This document shows positions 21,940-36,900 of a stretch of 62,000 nucleotides of DNA, in pieces (within the stretch, counting starts at the first letter, position 1; each line of letters opens with the position of its first letter). The DNA comes from Branchiostoma floridae (taxonomy: Eukaryota > Chordata > Leptocardii > Amphioxiformes > Branchiostomatidae): NCBI RefSeq assembly GCF_000003815.2, contig NC_049983.1, positions 24,081,710 to 24,143,709 of the forward strand, given 5' to 3'. Below the pieces are notes generated by a model, which saw only the letters and a program-made list of their open reading frames with translations, made no database searches and was not told the origin of the DNA. The position numbers were made by a program, and so were the translations under genes.

Positions 21940-24900
21940 GTAAGAACACTGCATTGCCGGGGTGTCATTTTCTAACATGAACCAAATTTGAAAATACCTC
22001 ATCACACACGAAGAATGAACTATTCATAAACCAGTAAGTAAGTAGTCTGCCAATACGTAAACAAACCAAACAAACATCATTTTGATGAACAGGTCTAGAT
22101 TTCTGAACAATGCCCAACTTTGATGATCCAAGAGACATAATTTTTTTAACCAAAAGAAGTGAAGAATAAAGTTGTTAAGGTCAAGGTTACATGCAAGTGG
22201 ACGAATTTCCAGAAATACATGCCAAGAGAGTTTTTCAACATCTATTTCTGAACATCGCTCCAGTTGAAGATTTACCATGTAATGCATATAGCTGTAATAT
22301 ATTTTGAGGGTACTCAAGCTTGGAAGCGAGATATCTGACTATTTATTTGTATAATGCTACTGCTGCCTTGTCCCAATCCATTGTCAAATCTCTAATGCAA
22401 CTGTTTGTATTCAGAAAGAAATATTATCTGTAGAATGACAAATCTTTCCTCTGTTGTTGTGCACTTGACGTGTAAGGGTGTAAAGGGTGCAGCCACAAAC
22501 GCCGTGTGATCATCGTACGATCGCTCACTTACGGCTTTTTGTGACAGCCACCAGGGCTCGAAATATCATAGCAAAAATTGCTAAACTTTACTTCCAACAC
22601 TGTAATAACTAGATATATAGAGAGAATTACCCTCTAAATTTTCGGTCAAACAATTATAGTTATTACAGTGTTGTAAGTAAAGTTTAGCAATTTTTTCTAT
22701 AATGTATTCTACCAACACAGATGAACAGATGCTAAGGGCTCGAAATACTTTGTTCTGCATACCTGCACTGGTGCAGGTAACATTGAAAATTAACTGCACC
22801 AGACAAATTTTACCTGCACCACCCTGAATTTAGGAAGCATGGATCATACTAAAATTGTTCAGGAACCATTGCTAGTTTTTTTCTTTCATACTTTATAGGT
22901 GGTAACAGTCAACACAGCTGATAACAATCCATATATACTTACATGTAAGGATATTTATGTATAAAGCCCAGTGCATAGACCAGTGCAGATTAGGTGCAAG
23001 TAGACATCAGAAATACCTGCACAACTCCAATTTTACCTGCACTAACCTGCATATGCAGGTGGTATTTCGAGCCATGCCCATGCATGTGTCCTAAAAAGAT
23101 CAACTGTCTCGCAACACAAAAGCCTGTCTTGGATCCTTGTCTGTGGTCGGTTCTGTCACAGCCTGCTTGAAATCCCCATGGTATCAAAATCATACGACGA
23201 TTTAAAGGTGCACTCTCACTGCACTTGCGTCAAGCTTGCGTCACTGCGGGGTTCGTTCAGTGCGTCACTGTTTTGTTATTTTCTCCTATTGTTTATCATT
23301 TAGATATTGCGTAATACGTAAAAGTATGAATTAGAAGACGATAACTGAAAATAAATAAAAAGTAAGAAAATTCGTTTTATCTCTGAAATTCGATGCGTGT
23401 CTTTCGAACCCCGCAGTGACGCAAGCGTGACGCAAGTGTGGTGCTTTAACCGGTTGTGACCGCGCACTAACGCAACACAGCAACACTAACTGGTGCACGC
23501 AACACTCTCAAGGACGGAGAATGTATGGTAGAGCAAAGTCCATGCTTAAAAACAGCTCAATTACATGGCTATACCTTTACGTGGATCCAAAGATAACACA
23601 ATTACTTGGAAAAATACTTTGATTCATCGTTAGTACCTGATGTAGCTGCTTCATTTTTCTGTCATAGATTGAAATAAAAGTGGCAAAAATGTAGCAGTTA
23701 TGTCAACAACTGTCGAAAAATGCTCAAACTGCAACCCACATAAACAAGGTGAACAATAGCAATGTATGTTCACACACGCGTAGTTAGGACTGTACCATTG
23801 TGGAGGATTTCGAGGGGTGAAAAATGTACTGAAGGCTTAAAAATGTGATAACTATAGTAAGCCTTTAGAATACACCCTAACAAGGACACATCATCAGTGA
23901 TGAAACAATGAACCAATCCCATAACACTACCACATACTAATCAACATGACCATGTGACCTTTTATGTATTGCTTTGAAATTTACAGAGTCGAAGTTGTAG
24001 ATGATAAGGACAATAACGGCAGACAAGAATCTCATTTTCACCATATAGAAGTAGAATAACTATCGGAAGACCCGTCATAAATGAATTATCAAAGTCATCA
24101 TCATCATCATCATAGATACCCCCAGATTACCCAGCGAGGGGCAAAGTAGGGGGGGGGGGGGGTTGAGGTCCCGGGTTAGGGCGGGCAGCCCCCCCTGCCT
24201 GGCGAGGAAGCACTCAACAGTGGGAGCACTTACTACCGTGCCAGGCAGGGAATTCCACTCCAGAATTGTTCTGGGAAAATATATACGTATGAGAATTTGT
24301 ATGTGTCTGTGCGGGCGAAAATTGGCTGGTACTTCAGTTGGTGGCTACCCCGAGTACGCCCTTGGGTTGGTTTGAGCAAGTTCCCTGTATCTAGGTTAAT
24401 CCTGTTATTAACGAGCTTAAAGTTTGAGGAAGTATAAAATCTATATGACAGAATGATATGATATGATATGATATGATATGATGATATGTAGCTACGATGC
24501 AAAATCTAGACATCTACATGTATGTAGAACTGGGTGGGTTGATCATTTGCAATCCTGATAGCTAGCTATATGCACTCCTTTAAATAAGTATGTTCTATGT
24601 ATACAGTATTATTGCTGTGCGATTGTAATCAATACCAATGTCCATCATACTTGGTGTGCTTCCAAATAAAGGGGGTAAGTGAACTTGACAAATGTAAGAA
24701 GTTATAAATAGATTGCCATGATATTCAGCCCATTTAAAACGAGTGTTTATAAATACTACCACTCAGTTTCTGATCTTGGTACCCGGGAATACTAAACGTG
24801 GCGACAACCACTATATACACGAGAGGCGCGCCATGAATGTGGTGACCAAGTGCATGGGGCACAGTAGGAATTTTGGACAGCAAATTCTTTCAGCACTTTG

Positions 24901-27900
24901 ATCATAGCCTTCGTAAAAGCGCCGCCATCTTTGTTTGCACCTTTCCAAGACTGCCAAGGACATTGTTCTGTTACGTTGTTGATCTGAGGAAAATAGAATT
25001 GCTAACTACGAGAGGATCTACAACCCCACCTTAACCAGGAAGGGAGGGCTGCACGTAGAACTTTCCAGTACATGGGACCCAGCCTTGCATCACAAAGGAC
25101 ATTAGTTTTTCCTATGGTGTTGTCTGACCATAGGAAACTATGCTTACATGATTTGCATTTGAGTAACTTTGCATATGATCCTAACGAGTTGGTGGTTAAA
25201 CCAGTTTTTCTAGTTAGCTGTACTTGTATGGAATTGTTCTGCTAGTTCATTCTAGTTAAGCTGAAGAAGAGTGATGGATGTCACTCGAAACGTCCGGAAG
25301 TAAATATCCGTTTTTTATCCAGTTGTAGAGATTGATTTGTATTTGAAGTATTGCTAACTCTATCTAATGCATTGCTCTGTGCAAGAACAGCCCATTATTG
25401 CAGAAAAATACGTTACTACTGCCCATACATAGATTATGCCTTCACTTCAATCCAAAATGGAATTGAAAAAAAAAAAAAAAACTCAAGGCAAAAATTTACT
25501 CTAGCAAACCAAGGAGCTTATAAAATCCAGCGCCCAGTTGGCAAGTTGTCATAAAACATGATCTCAAATAGCCCCTTGACTTCACACCCATGGGATGGGG
25601 TCCGATATGGTTTGTGTTGGCAGGATCGCTTAACGGCCGGTTGTTACTTGAACTCCAGGCTATTCTGAGCACACCAAGGTCGGCTGCTTCCGAACGGCAG
25701 GCACCGGTAGCACATCAGTTTCTTACATGAAACTCTACAAGGTACCGTCTATCAAGGTGTTTTGGGACATTTTGTAGCCGCGCGAAAATGGCTGGAAACG
25801 AGGAAAGTCACACCGATGGGTTCGACATGACAATGGCTAACGACACGACGACGGTGACCGCAGACGAAAAGCAAGAAGGTTCAGAGCCCGACATGAGGCC
25901 AACTTGGGGGAACAAAGTTGATTTTATCTTGTCATGTATCGGCTTAGCCGTCGGGTTTGGAAACGTGTGGAGGTTTCCATACCTTTGCTACAGGAACGGA
26001 GGAGGTAAGAACTCAACATTACGGTACACATGACGTGTAATGCGACACGGTAAGATAGTAAAAGGATAGCATGTCACAGTCCATGTTTGAAACATTTACA
26101 TTATATGGCAATTCATTTTTGCATGTATTCATATATATATATGCGTGTATGTTTGTGTGTAGCTGTGTGTGCGTGTGTGTGTGTTTGTGTGTGTGTATAA
26201 AGCATAATGTTAACTCGAGAAGTCGTGTTAGGGGTTGGCAAAAGGAAGAAACGGTTTATGCTATGCCCCCTAACGGCTATCAGTTAGTACTACAGCGAAA
26301 CGTCTGATTTTGATTCGTCTTGCTCTCTGGTGTAAGGTGTAATTATTTTGCCATTCAGTGATTGTAATCAATCTTGTCTGTCTTGGTGTGCTTCCAAATA
26401 TGGTAAATACTTGAACGTGAGTAAATAAGCTATAAATGGATTGTCATGATATCCAGTCCATTTAAGACGGGTGTGTATCAACACCTCCAATCTGTTTCTG
26501 ATCTATGCATGACAAATGTGTTGGAAACGGCCCCATCTGACCCAGTGGCAGTGGGCCACAGCTGATTGTGCGGCTGCGCAGGATATTCAAATAGAAAACT
26601 CATTTCAGCACTTTAGGGTAGCAGAACACAATATTATGTGCGTATCGTAGTTAGTAGTTCGAACACACAAAGCAGTGCGTCGCAGACACAGTACTTGAAA
26701 GAGCTGTAATAACTTTGCTTTTATCCCCCCATGCAACAATTGACCCAGTGGCAGTGGGCCACAGCTGTCTGTGCGGCTGCGCAGGATATTCAGATAGAAA
26801 ACTCATTAGCAGAACACAATATTATGTGCGTATCGTAGTTTGTAGTTCGAACACACAAAGCAGTGCGTCGCAGACACAGTACTTGAAAGAGCTGTAATAA
26901 CTTTGCTTTTATCCCCCCATGCAACAATTGACTCCTCCAAACATATCACAACGGAAAATGGACTCCTCCATGATCCAATACACCCTCCACGGCCACTCCC
27001 TAGCGCAAAGGCTACCCGCGAACAGTAGAGTCCATGTCATTTGACTTCAACGTAAGCAGGAACTCAAAATTGCAAACTACAACACATTGTTTTGTAAAAA
27101 TTCTGGCAAATAAATCAATGAATCAGAAAATTACAAATACATAGTACACACAAATACGCAATATCCTAATGTAGTAGGTCACCTCACTTCAATAAACTGT
27201 TATAAGACTAAAGCATGTATTTACTTGCAAATGTTACCTTTGTGTTTCTTCTGTCGTAGTTTGTACCTCAGACAATCTGTTGGGTAGAGAAATAATTGAT
27301 CACCCCCCGTAGTACTTCGTACCTACTTGTGGCAGCAGCACACAGTATTTATCCGCGACAGGGTAAAAAAAGTAGTGCGGTCGAAATCTTGGAGCGTCTG
27401 TAAACACTGCGATGTGAAAGACAATGGGGCATGAACCTTGCTATATGGCAGTAAAAGCCAGTATCATGAGTCGACTTTCAGATCGTATGTATAAGATCAT
27501 GATGTTTGCCCATTCACCGTGACCTTTACAGGTGAGTTGGCTTCAGTTCCGCATGGCCCCACATGACCCCATTTAAAAGAGGGCTTGAAAAAATTAAAAA
27601 CGCCTACTTTTTTTTTTGGTTTTCAATTATTTTGGTCGGTTATACCCTCGACTTCAACATATTAGTTTGTCATGCTTAAAAACTGCACCCTACTATTTCT
27701 ATCAGCGTCGATGTCAGTCACCTTGTGATCCTTAACTATAGAAATCCCCATTGGTCGAAAACTGTGTTCTGCTACTTGTGCAGTAAAGTCCATCTGTCTC
27801 TCCCCTCCCCAGGAGCGTTCCTGATCCCGTACTTCATCTGCCTGGTGGCAGGGGGCGTTCCTGTATTCTTCCTGGAGATCTTCCTGGGCCAGTTCATGAG

Positions 27901-30900
27901 CCAGGGCGGCATCGGCTGCTGGAAGATATGCCCCATACTCCAGGGTAAGGCTTAGGTCACATTTCAAAACCGGGGCCCCGGCCGGGATATTTTAAGAAAC
28001 GAAAAGTTAACATGTATATACATATCATGCCCATGAATCTTATTTTCACATTTTGTGTATTTTGATGTCTTTTTGCTTCGGAAACCTGCCCTGCCGGGAC
28101 CCGGTTTGGAAATGTGACCTAACCCTAAGGTTGAAAAAAAAAGGTTAACATATTACGATAAACTTGAAATGTTCCGTTNNNNNNNNNNNNNNNNNNNNNN
28201 NNNNNNNNNNNNNNNNNNNNNNNNNNNNNNNNNNNNNNNNNNNNNNNNNNNNNNNNNNNNNNNNNNNNNNNNNNNNNNNNNNNNNNNNNNNNNNNNNNNN
28301 NNNNNNNNNNGTCCCCAACTTAACTACATTTGTAGACAGGAACAGAAAAGGTAGCTCAACGAACAAAGCAAGATCTGATAAACTTATCAAAATGTTTCGA
28401 TTGATATGTTCCGAGGTTATGTCACACCATGCAGCTGTTTTTATTGGCGCAAAATCACCATCATTATCAGTCCCATAACTTTTTAATCAGCCGTAGGGCC
28501 GGGGCAGCACAAGAGACAGACAGCGCTCTTTAAAATGCACTTTTTTCCCCACATTGTTGCTGTGTGTTTCAGGCATCGGGTTTGCGACCACCGTGATCTG
28601 TTTCCTGGGGAACATTTACTACATCATCATCCTGAACTGGGCGGCGTACTTCTTTGGCCGCTCCTTCACATCTCTACTGCCCTGGTCACACTGCGAGAAC
28701 CCATGGAACACCGAATAGTAAGGAAAACTCCTTAGGACTTTTAAGCCTATGAAATACAGAATTACAGTAACAGATTACAGTTAGAAATTACTGTTCATCT
28801 CCGGTCACACTGCGATAACCCATGGAATACGGAATAGTAAGGAACTGCTGTTAGACTCTTAGTAACCATGTACAAATACCCTTAAGTGACCTTAAGACTG
28901 CGAGAACCCATGGAACACGGAATAGTAAGGAACTGCTGTTAGACTCTTAGTAACCATGTACAAATACCCTTAAGTGACCTTAACACTGCGAGAACCCATG
29001 GAACACGGAATGGTAAGGAGAACTCTGTAAAACTTTCAAACTTCACCAAGTAATCCATGGACACATGGCAGTACAGAACTTCTGTCATCTTCTGTCAACC
29101 TATAAAAAGGGTATTAAGGAACTACACAAATTTTACACTTTGAACCCTTAAACATAACTCCATAATCCATGGACAGTAAAGAACCAGCGTTGGAGAAGTA
29201 AAGAACCAGCGTTGGGATTTTTGGACACCGTCACAACCCATAGAATACAGAATGGTAAGACCACATTTGATTGGTGTCCGGGCATTTAGATAAAGAAAGT
29301 CAGGATCATGATAAGATAAAAAGTAAGGCCAGACTCTGATCATACCTGAAACTTAGAGAAGCAAGTGATTGATTGACAAACTCGTGTTACATTCCATATT
29401 AGCGGGATTTCTAAAACATTTTAATAAAATTGATGAGGCTTTTGTGTTAGACAGATCAATGTAGATCTGTTTATTTCTACTCCCATTGCCAGCTGTACCA
29501 CCAACTTCACCAAGCCAGATGCCGGTGCTGGGAACATGACCAACGCCACCATGGACGGCAACATGACAGCCTTCAACACGACCAACACAACCTTACAGAT
29601 CTCTCCTGTGGTCGAGTTCTGGGAGTGAGTTTTGGAACAACTCATTAGTAGAAATATATCCGGCTAAGACATCCAGTCGTCTGTTCCTTTAGTTTAGATA
29701 ACAATTGCGACGTGTTGTTTCTCTCAGCGCTTTATATCAATGGATATAAAAGTTTAACTTAATATAATCGTATAGCCTGCCCCTTTTTCTATATGAAGGG
29801 TCCATCTTGTGTTCCTACAGGAACAAAGTACTGAACATGTCTGAGGGAGTGGGTGAGCTTGGGGAGGTGCAGTGGGACCTAGCCGTGTGTCTGCTCTGTG
29901 TCTGGATCGTGGTCTACTTCTGTGTCTTTAAGGGGGTCAAGTCCACGGGCAAGGTAGGGTCACGGTCTGCTTCCATAAAGCTCACATCTTCAAAGGTGAG
30001 TGGCCGATTACTTAGAAAATGATTAGTGACCCTACTTCTGGACCGGAAGGTCTGGAGTTCCAATCCCGGATGCTATATGTTACTGATCACCTGATCATGA
30101 CTTGCTAGCTTCGACTGTAAAAATGCATAAGAGGACGTACCTCTACCCAAAAGGAGCATTCAAACAATTATCCGTAACAATGATTTGTATTTGAATGGAC
30201 CGTAGCTTATACATATTCTGTGGGCTACATACACATAACAAAGGTTATCTTGTGTTTGACGGGCTCAAAAGACCAGTAGATACCCGAAAACACTTTATGT
30301 ATGATTCACTGATATGCAAATAGATGCCTCCATCAGTGCGTGGGGGGATCACAAGGTTGGGATTCGGCGTGACCAACAGCTTACAGTTCCTCTACCCTAT
30401 ATTCTCTTCCCCAGTGTGGCATCCATACACGTCCGACAACTGAACTAACCTACCTCTCCTCCCGTATGCCCTCTGCCCAGGTTGTGTACTTCACCGCTAC
30501 CTTCCCCTACGTGATGCTGACTGTCCTGCTGATCCGGGGTGTGACGCTAGAGGGCGCTGCAGACGGGCTCTTCTTCTACCTGAACCCAGACTGGGAGAGA
30601 CTGAAGGACCACAAGGTGGGTAACAAAAAAAAAAAAAAACTAACAAACAAACAAACAAACAAACTCACATGTATTCTCACACTTGTCTCCTCACCTGCCT
30701 CTTTTGTACCATTGTACAGTTTTATTGTTTCACAGTGTAGAGAGGTGGGTAACCAATACGAAGTACTCTTAGACAGAACAATGGCACAGTTTAGGGGTTT
30801 ACCACAAAGGCAAGTACTTTTAGCACATGGACAAAACCACCGTAAAGTTTCGGGGATGGTAGGTTACACGAAGTATTTAAAGCACATGGACAGAACCACT

Positions 30901-33900
30901 GTAAATTAAGGGCTTGTTATGCTAGACGCAGTACTTTAAGCACTATGGACAGTAACATTGTACAGGCAGGAGGAGTGGATGGGTACATATATAAGAATTA
31001 GTTTATTATGTACTCTGTACATGACCTTAGAATTAATGTTTAGTCAGATATTACAGCTTTCCAGTGCCTAATTTACGGCTTCACGTAATGACATTTGTTT
31101 TGCAGGTTTGGATCGACGCAGGGACCCAGATTTTCTACTCCTTTGCCATCGGCTGGGGCTGTATGCCGGCTCTGGGCAGCTACAACAAGTTCCACAACGA
31201 CTCCTACAAGTAGGCGGCTTCTGTGAATCATTTCTTAGAACTTCCTACAAAATCATTGTTGAAGAGAAAATGAGCAGTTGGATCAACTTAATATACCAAA
31301 GAAACTTCTATTTCAAAAGTGGAATGGCAGTAAGACTGCAACTCCTTCTGGTAGAAAGCAACTTGGACAACGAACTCTCAACCACTAGACCATATGTATG
31401 GTGTATATGAACAAATTCATGAGTCTTGACTAGGGCTGGGTACAGGTATAGTGTCCTATTGAACCGGCCCCGTAACCGGTCCGAAAAAAAACGGACCTGA
31501 AAAAATCAGCCGGATGTTGGACCTACTAGAAAATGAACTGGTTACCTGATCAGGCATTCACACGTTTTGGCGCTTACCAGTCGAAGAAAAAACAATTGAT
31601 ATGTTTCCCCCATTTGTCTCTTCATGTCTTTCTCTGTCTTTCTCTCTCTCTCTCTGAAAGTCACTAATGTAAATTTTCCCCATCTGTAGACAATGTTTCC
31701 TGATTGCCGCAGTGAACTGTTTCACCAGCCTGTACTCCGGCCTGGTGGTGTTCTCAGTTCTCGGCTTCATGGCCAGGGAGCAGGGGCTGGACATCAAGGA
31801 CGTGGCCGCCTCAGGTATTGGAAATAATCTTATGTTCGCGTATGGGGACATGTCTGGGCTTGCAGTTGAAACCTATTGTGGGATTTTCCAGGGCAGAGCT
31901 ACACAATATACATTACAGGGGCTCTAATAAACAGGACTGAGGTTTCCATTTTTGTGAACGTGGCCTCTGCATGAAAAACTGTCAGCTAATCAGAGAATCG
32001 CCTAAATGTTTTCGTTGGCCCATCCTGACAGCCATAGAGACGCCGCGCCTACAAAAGTGGAAACTAGGTCATAAGAGCATTGTTAGTTCGTTCGTTCGTT
32101 CGTCCCATAGCCTTTTAATCAGCCGTAGGCTGGTTAATTAGCCGTAGGGGCAGCACAACATGTTATGCTGACTCAACAGGCTTTTAGTCCCCTGGCGGCG
32201 CCTATCTCCTCTCCGGGGCATGGTGAATGATGTAAATCACCGTGTGGCTGATACGACACGAAGGTTCGCCAGGCCTCCGCCCGGGTGATTTGTAGTGAAT
32301 CACCAACTCCAGACAGAAGAATTTGCACCATCTCACAACGCACCATCGCACGTGTGGGGGTTCTTTAACGTGCATAGGGTGTGGCTCTCCCCATACACGG
32401 GGAGAGTCACACCCTATGCAGTATTGTTAGTATGGACTAGTAAAGCATTGTCAGCATAGTAAAGCAAACCTTACCTCTCCACAGGACCAGGCCTGGTGTT
32501 CATAGCGTACCCGCGAGCGCTGTCCCTGATGCCGCTCGCCCCGCTGTGGTCCTGTCTCTTCTTCTTCATGATCATCCTGGTCGGACTGGACAGCCAGGTG
32601 AGGGGTACTTCATATATTGAAGACGAATATCACTTTATGGTTGTATGTCCCAAATATTCTGAAATACGCAATTCTCTATCCAGAAGGTTGTCATTTTATA
32701 CACAAGGATTTATCTCAATGGACCTGAAGTGCAAATTCAAATACATCATGACATGTGACAGTCCCTGCATGGCAGATATAGGAAAATATATCAAAGAAGG
32801 TTTGGATATTAGAAACTCCTCAACTGATTGTAAAAGCTTCCAATGATTGTAAGAAGCTTATCCCATACTACAACTCCTGTATTAGTTAGTTAAGCTATAG
32901 AACTGTAGTTATGTAGATGCCTCGTACAATTGTTGTGCAATAAAGTTATCAATCATAAAACATCTTACCACTTCCCCGTGGGGGGGGGGGGCATCAGAGG
33001 CCTTCAACCAGTGGAGAGCATTATTCCTGGAAGATACCGTCCTTCTCAAGTCTGTCATTTCATAATACAATTATGGTAAGGAAGACATGTAATAGATAAA
33101 ATTCATGATTTCAAGAGTGACATTTCAAAGACCTTTGTCGCTTCCCTTTCAGTGGTTTGTGTGTACGCGCGCGCGTGTGTGTGTGGGGGGGGGGGAGTGG
33201 TTGGATACCTTGACCACACCAATAGAATAGTTGGTTGTCAGGTATACAAAACTTTCTTTCGTTCCCAGTTCCTTCTATTCTGCACTGTAGTTTGTAGGAG
33301 TGGAGGGTTTTGTGACGGCTGTGGTGGACATGATCCCGTACCTGCGCCGCGGCTACAACCGCGAGCTCTTCATCGCCGGGATGTGCGTCTTCAACTTCCT
33401 GCTGGGACTCACCATGGTCACTAATGTACGTACCAAATCTAGAGACAGCTAAAAATTACTCAGATTTCAGTTTCCTTTCCATCCCTCCAGTCTTACCTTA
33501 CCTTAGATTCTTCAACAGTTCATGTTGTATCGGTTGTCAAATATCATTTTAAATTTGTGTTGCGACTTCCACCTCTCTCATTGTATTTACTTTCCTTTGT
33601 GTTGGTCCAACGTAATGGTCCATGGTCACCAATGTAACTGGAAGTAGAAAGAATTCTATTTGTTAGTTCTCGGAAATAAAGTGAAAGATGTGACACTGTC
33701 GGAAAGGTTCAACTATCCTCAAAGTCAAAAGAAATTGGACTCAAAGGAATTTTCCACTGAGTCACTCAATCTTCTTCAGCTCTCTAACCCAATCCCTTTG
33801 ACACGTGACTTGCACGAGTGACGTCAGGAATGGGTCAAAAGCTGTTGAAAGTCTAGCCCATCCCGGTTGAGAAAGTCTGAGGGCCATTTTTAGTTTTCAG

Positions 33901-36900
33901 CATACATAAGTGTTTCAGTAAGTGGATATATATGTAGCCTGGTCGACGTTTTTCTCCCGGATGCCTTGTCCTTTTGCTTCATTTTACCATAGTCAGAGAA
34001 TAAAGAAAATGAATTGGTGTCGCCTTACAATTAGTTTTCATTACTACATTAAAATCAAATTGCTTCTAGTTATTGTATCTGCATCTGTATCTATATAGCC
34101 AGTATAACCACCCTTCAGCGTAACATACTAGCTTCGCAGGCACGCGGCGCGGCAGCAGCTGGTTATATTACACAAAACGACTTGTCACACCTAACCTTAG
34201 CACATCTATATGTAAATGTTCTTAAAAACTATCCAGCAAAGATGCCCCTACTGACCTTGGTGATAACAAATTCCACTCTACAATAGTTCTGGGAAAATAC
34301 GAATTTTGAACACATCAACCCTAGGTCGGTAACTCTGGTAGTTGGAGGTGTGAGAGACTATGATTATTCCTTGTTCTTTTTTGAGCTGGTAAGGGGAGGG
34401 GAGGTGGCCCCCAAATGTTTAAGTTCAAGTATTGGTATTCCGTGTGCGTGACTGAGTAATCAAATTGATATGACCTCGGGAATATGCTTTACCAGTAACC
34501 AGGGTTGTAGCCAGCCTGAAATCATTTACAGTCCCCTTGATTTTGAATGGGAATTCTATCGAGCACCGAAGGCATGGCATGACGTTGCGCGTCATTTCTT
34601 GGGGGTCTGGGTCCCAGAAAATTTTGAAATCTAGACCCTCTGAAACACTATTTCCTGCATTTTGAGGTGCAAATTTTGCTTGTAGACTAAGATGTTCAAT
34701 GGCATCTGTTTTGGTGAAGAAGAACACATGGGTTTCAGTTTTTTATATTTCAGCCATACATAGTATGGTGAAATATATTGTATTCGTAATGTTTCTTTCT
34801 TTCTTTCTTTCTTCTTTCTCCTGTCAAATCTTCAAAGTGATTCATCTCCGCCGTTCCTGGACCAAATGACCTGAAATTTGGCACAGGGGTAGAATGGGCC
34901 AATACCTTGATGCTTTTTTCTCAGTTTTTTCATATCTGCCTCTAAAATGATTTTATTGAGATTTTTTTGGTCAATTTTAGACCAAAACTGTATATTTTGG
35001 CCCCTGTACCCTAATATTACAACTAAATGAGCTGAAATTTGACAGAGATGTGCCTTGATAATGCCCCCATATAAATTCGATAACACTTTTGGTGTACAGT
35101 ACAACAAAATGCTTATTTTTGCGATTTTTTGACCAATTTTTGACCAAAAAATGACACTTTTGGCCCCTGTACCCTGGTATTACAACCAAATGAGCTGAAA
35201 TTTGACAGAGATGTGCCTTGATAATGCCCCCATATAAATTCAATAACACTTTTGGTGTACAGTACAACAAAATGCTTATTTTTGCGATTTTTTTTACCAA
35301 TTTTTGACCAAAAAAGGACACTTTTGGCTCCTGTACCTTGGTATTGCAACCGAATGAGCTGAAATTTGACACAGATGTGCCTTGATAATACCTTCATATA
35401 AATTCAATAACACTTTTGGTGTACAGTGCAACAAAAGGCTTATTTTTTTGCGATTTTTGGCCAATTTTTGACCAAAAAAGGACACTTTTGGCTCCTGTAC
35501 CCTGGTATTACAATTAAATGACCTGAAATTTGGTATAGATAGGCATTAGATACTTGGTAACAAGATTCAAGTCAAATTTTTGACATAAACAACTTTAAAA
35601 TGATTAATTTTGGCACTTTTCTGAGGGGAAATTTGTTTTCTTTTGGCCTCCTGACGTGACCTTCCGTGACCCCGCACAGAGCCACACCTGTGCGCGTCAG
35701 CCGGAGAGTTGATTGAATCAAAGACCTAGCCAATCAGCGAAGAGGAGGCCAAAGGCTAATTAATATTCATAAGCGGGGCCTCATGATCCCGTATATAGCA
35801 GTGTTCCCGCCAGGGGGAGCGAAGCCCGCCTAAGGCTCTCGCATTTTACACTATTCAGAAGGCTTTATATTGTATCAGTTCTTAGGGGCATATCTATGAT
35901 AATCGCAGCAGCCACTTAACTTCTCTTCAGGAGTTTAGCGTAACACTATTTCAGGTCAAACCGTCAAAGGCAACTAAAAACAAACTTTAACGTTACTGAG
36001 TTCAACAGTACTTATAACTTGTTATCCGAAGTTGAAACGCTAGCGATGGTATTTTCGCTGCGCTGTTAGCTCCGTGCGACTGTTGTTGACGGTCTTATAA
36101 CGGTATATTTTGCACCCCTGTACCCTGGTATGAGGGGGGGGGGGTAGGGGGGGACCCAGGTGGGCGAAGCCCCCCCGGAAGCTCTTGCATTTTAGACTAT
36201 TGAGAAGGCTTCTTTTATCAGTTTTTTTAGGGCCATATCTACGATAATCGTAGCAGTCACTTACTTCTCTTCAGCAGTTTGACTTTAAAATATTTCGGGT
36301 CAAAGCTTCAAAGACAACTAAAACCTCATAAACAACAAACTTTACTTAGCTCAACAGTATACAAAAATATTGTACGGGTTGCCATCCTTAGTTGAAGCGC
36401 TTATTTATAGCGCTAGTATCTTCGATGCGCCGTTAGCCGCCGTGCGACTTTTGTTGACGGTCTGATATCCCTACGTCGCCGCCTCGCTGATATTCCCACG
36501 AACATGTTTCAAGAAAAATACCCAGCAAAAAACGCTGTTCTGCGTCAAATTCTATTCTATAAAACATGTGGGACTCAGTGTTACAGTCTAAATATTTTGT
36601 AGAAGCACCGCTGTAGGAAAGAAGGTCCAAGCAATGTAAAACATCACGTAGCATGAAGTTCGCTGTCAACTGGCACACAGCACATGGCTGTTTGAAACTC
36701 TAAGTCTAATCAACAGCCGTGTTTGATTGATAGCCGGCGGTCCTTTGATGAAGTCGGCGAAAGGTGCGTTAGTTAGAAAATCTGCGTTTAATTTTGATAC
36801 GTAATTATAAGTTAGACAGTGGCGAGAATGATTATTTTCTCATCAATATTTCTGTTCAGAATTATTTGAACTTAATTGTACATCTAAACAATTGGCTTAC

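Noticed and set aside
31430-31560. Inverted-looking AACCGGT/GGTCCG block in intron 7 of genes 2 and 3
   Set aside because: Resembles an old repeat, but I could not define ends, target duplications or a family.
34832-35485. Overlapping minus-strand frames with [16 protein letters not shown]
   Set aside because: Products of the 165-bp tandem repeat in the hAT-like element; no transposase motif.
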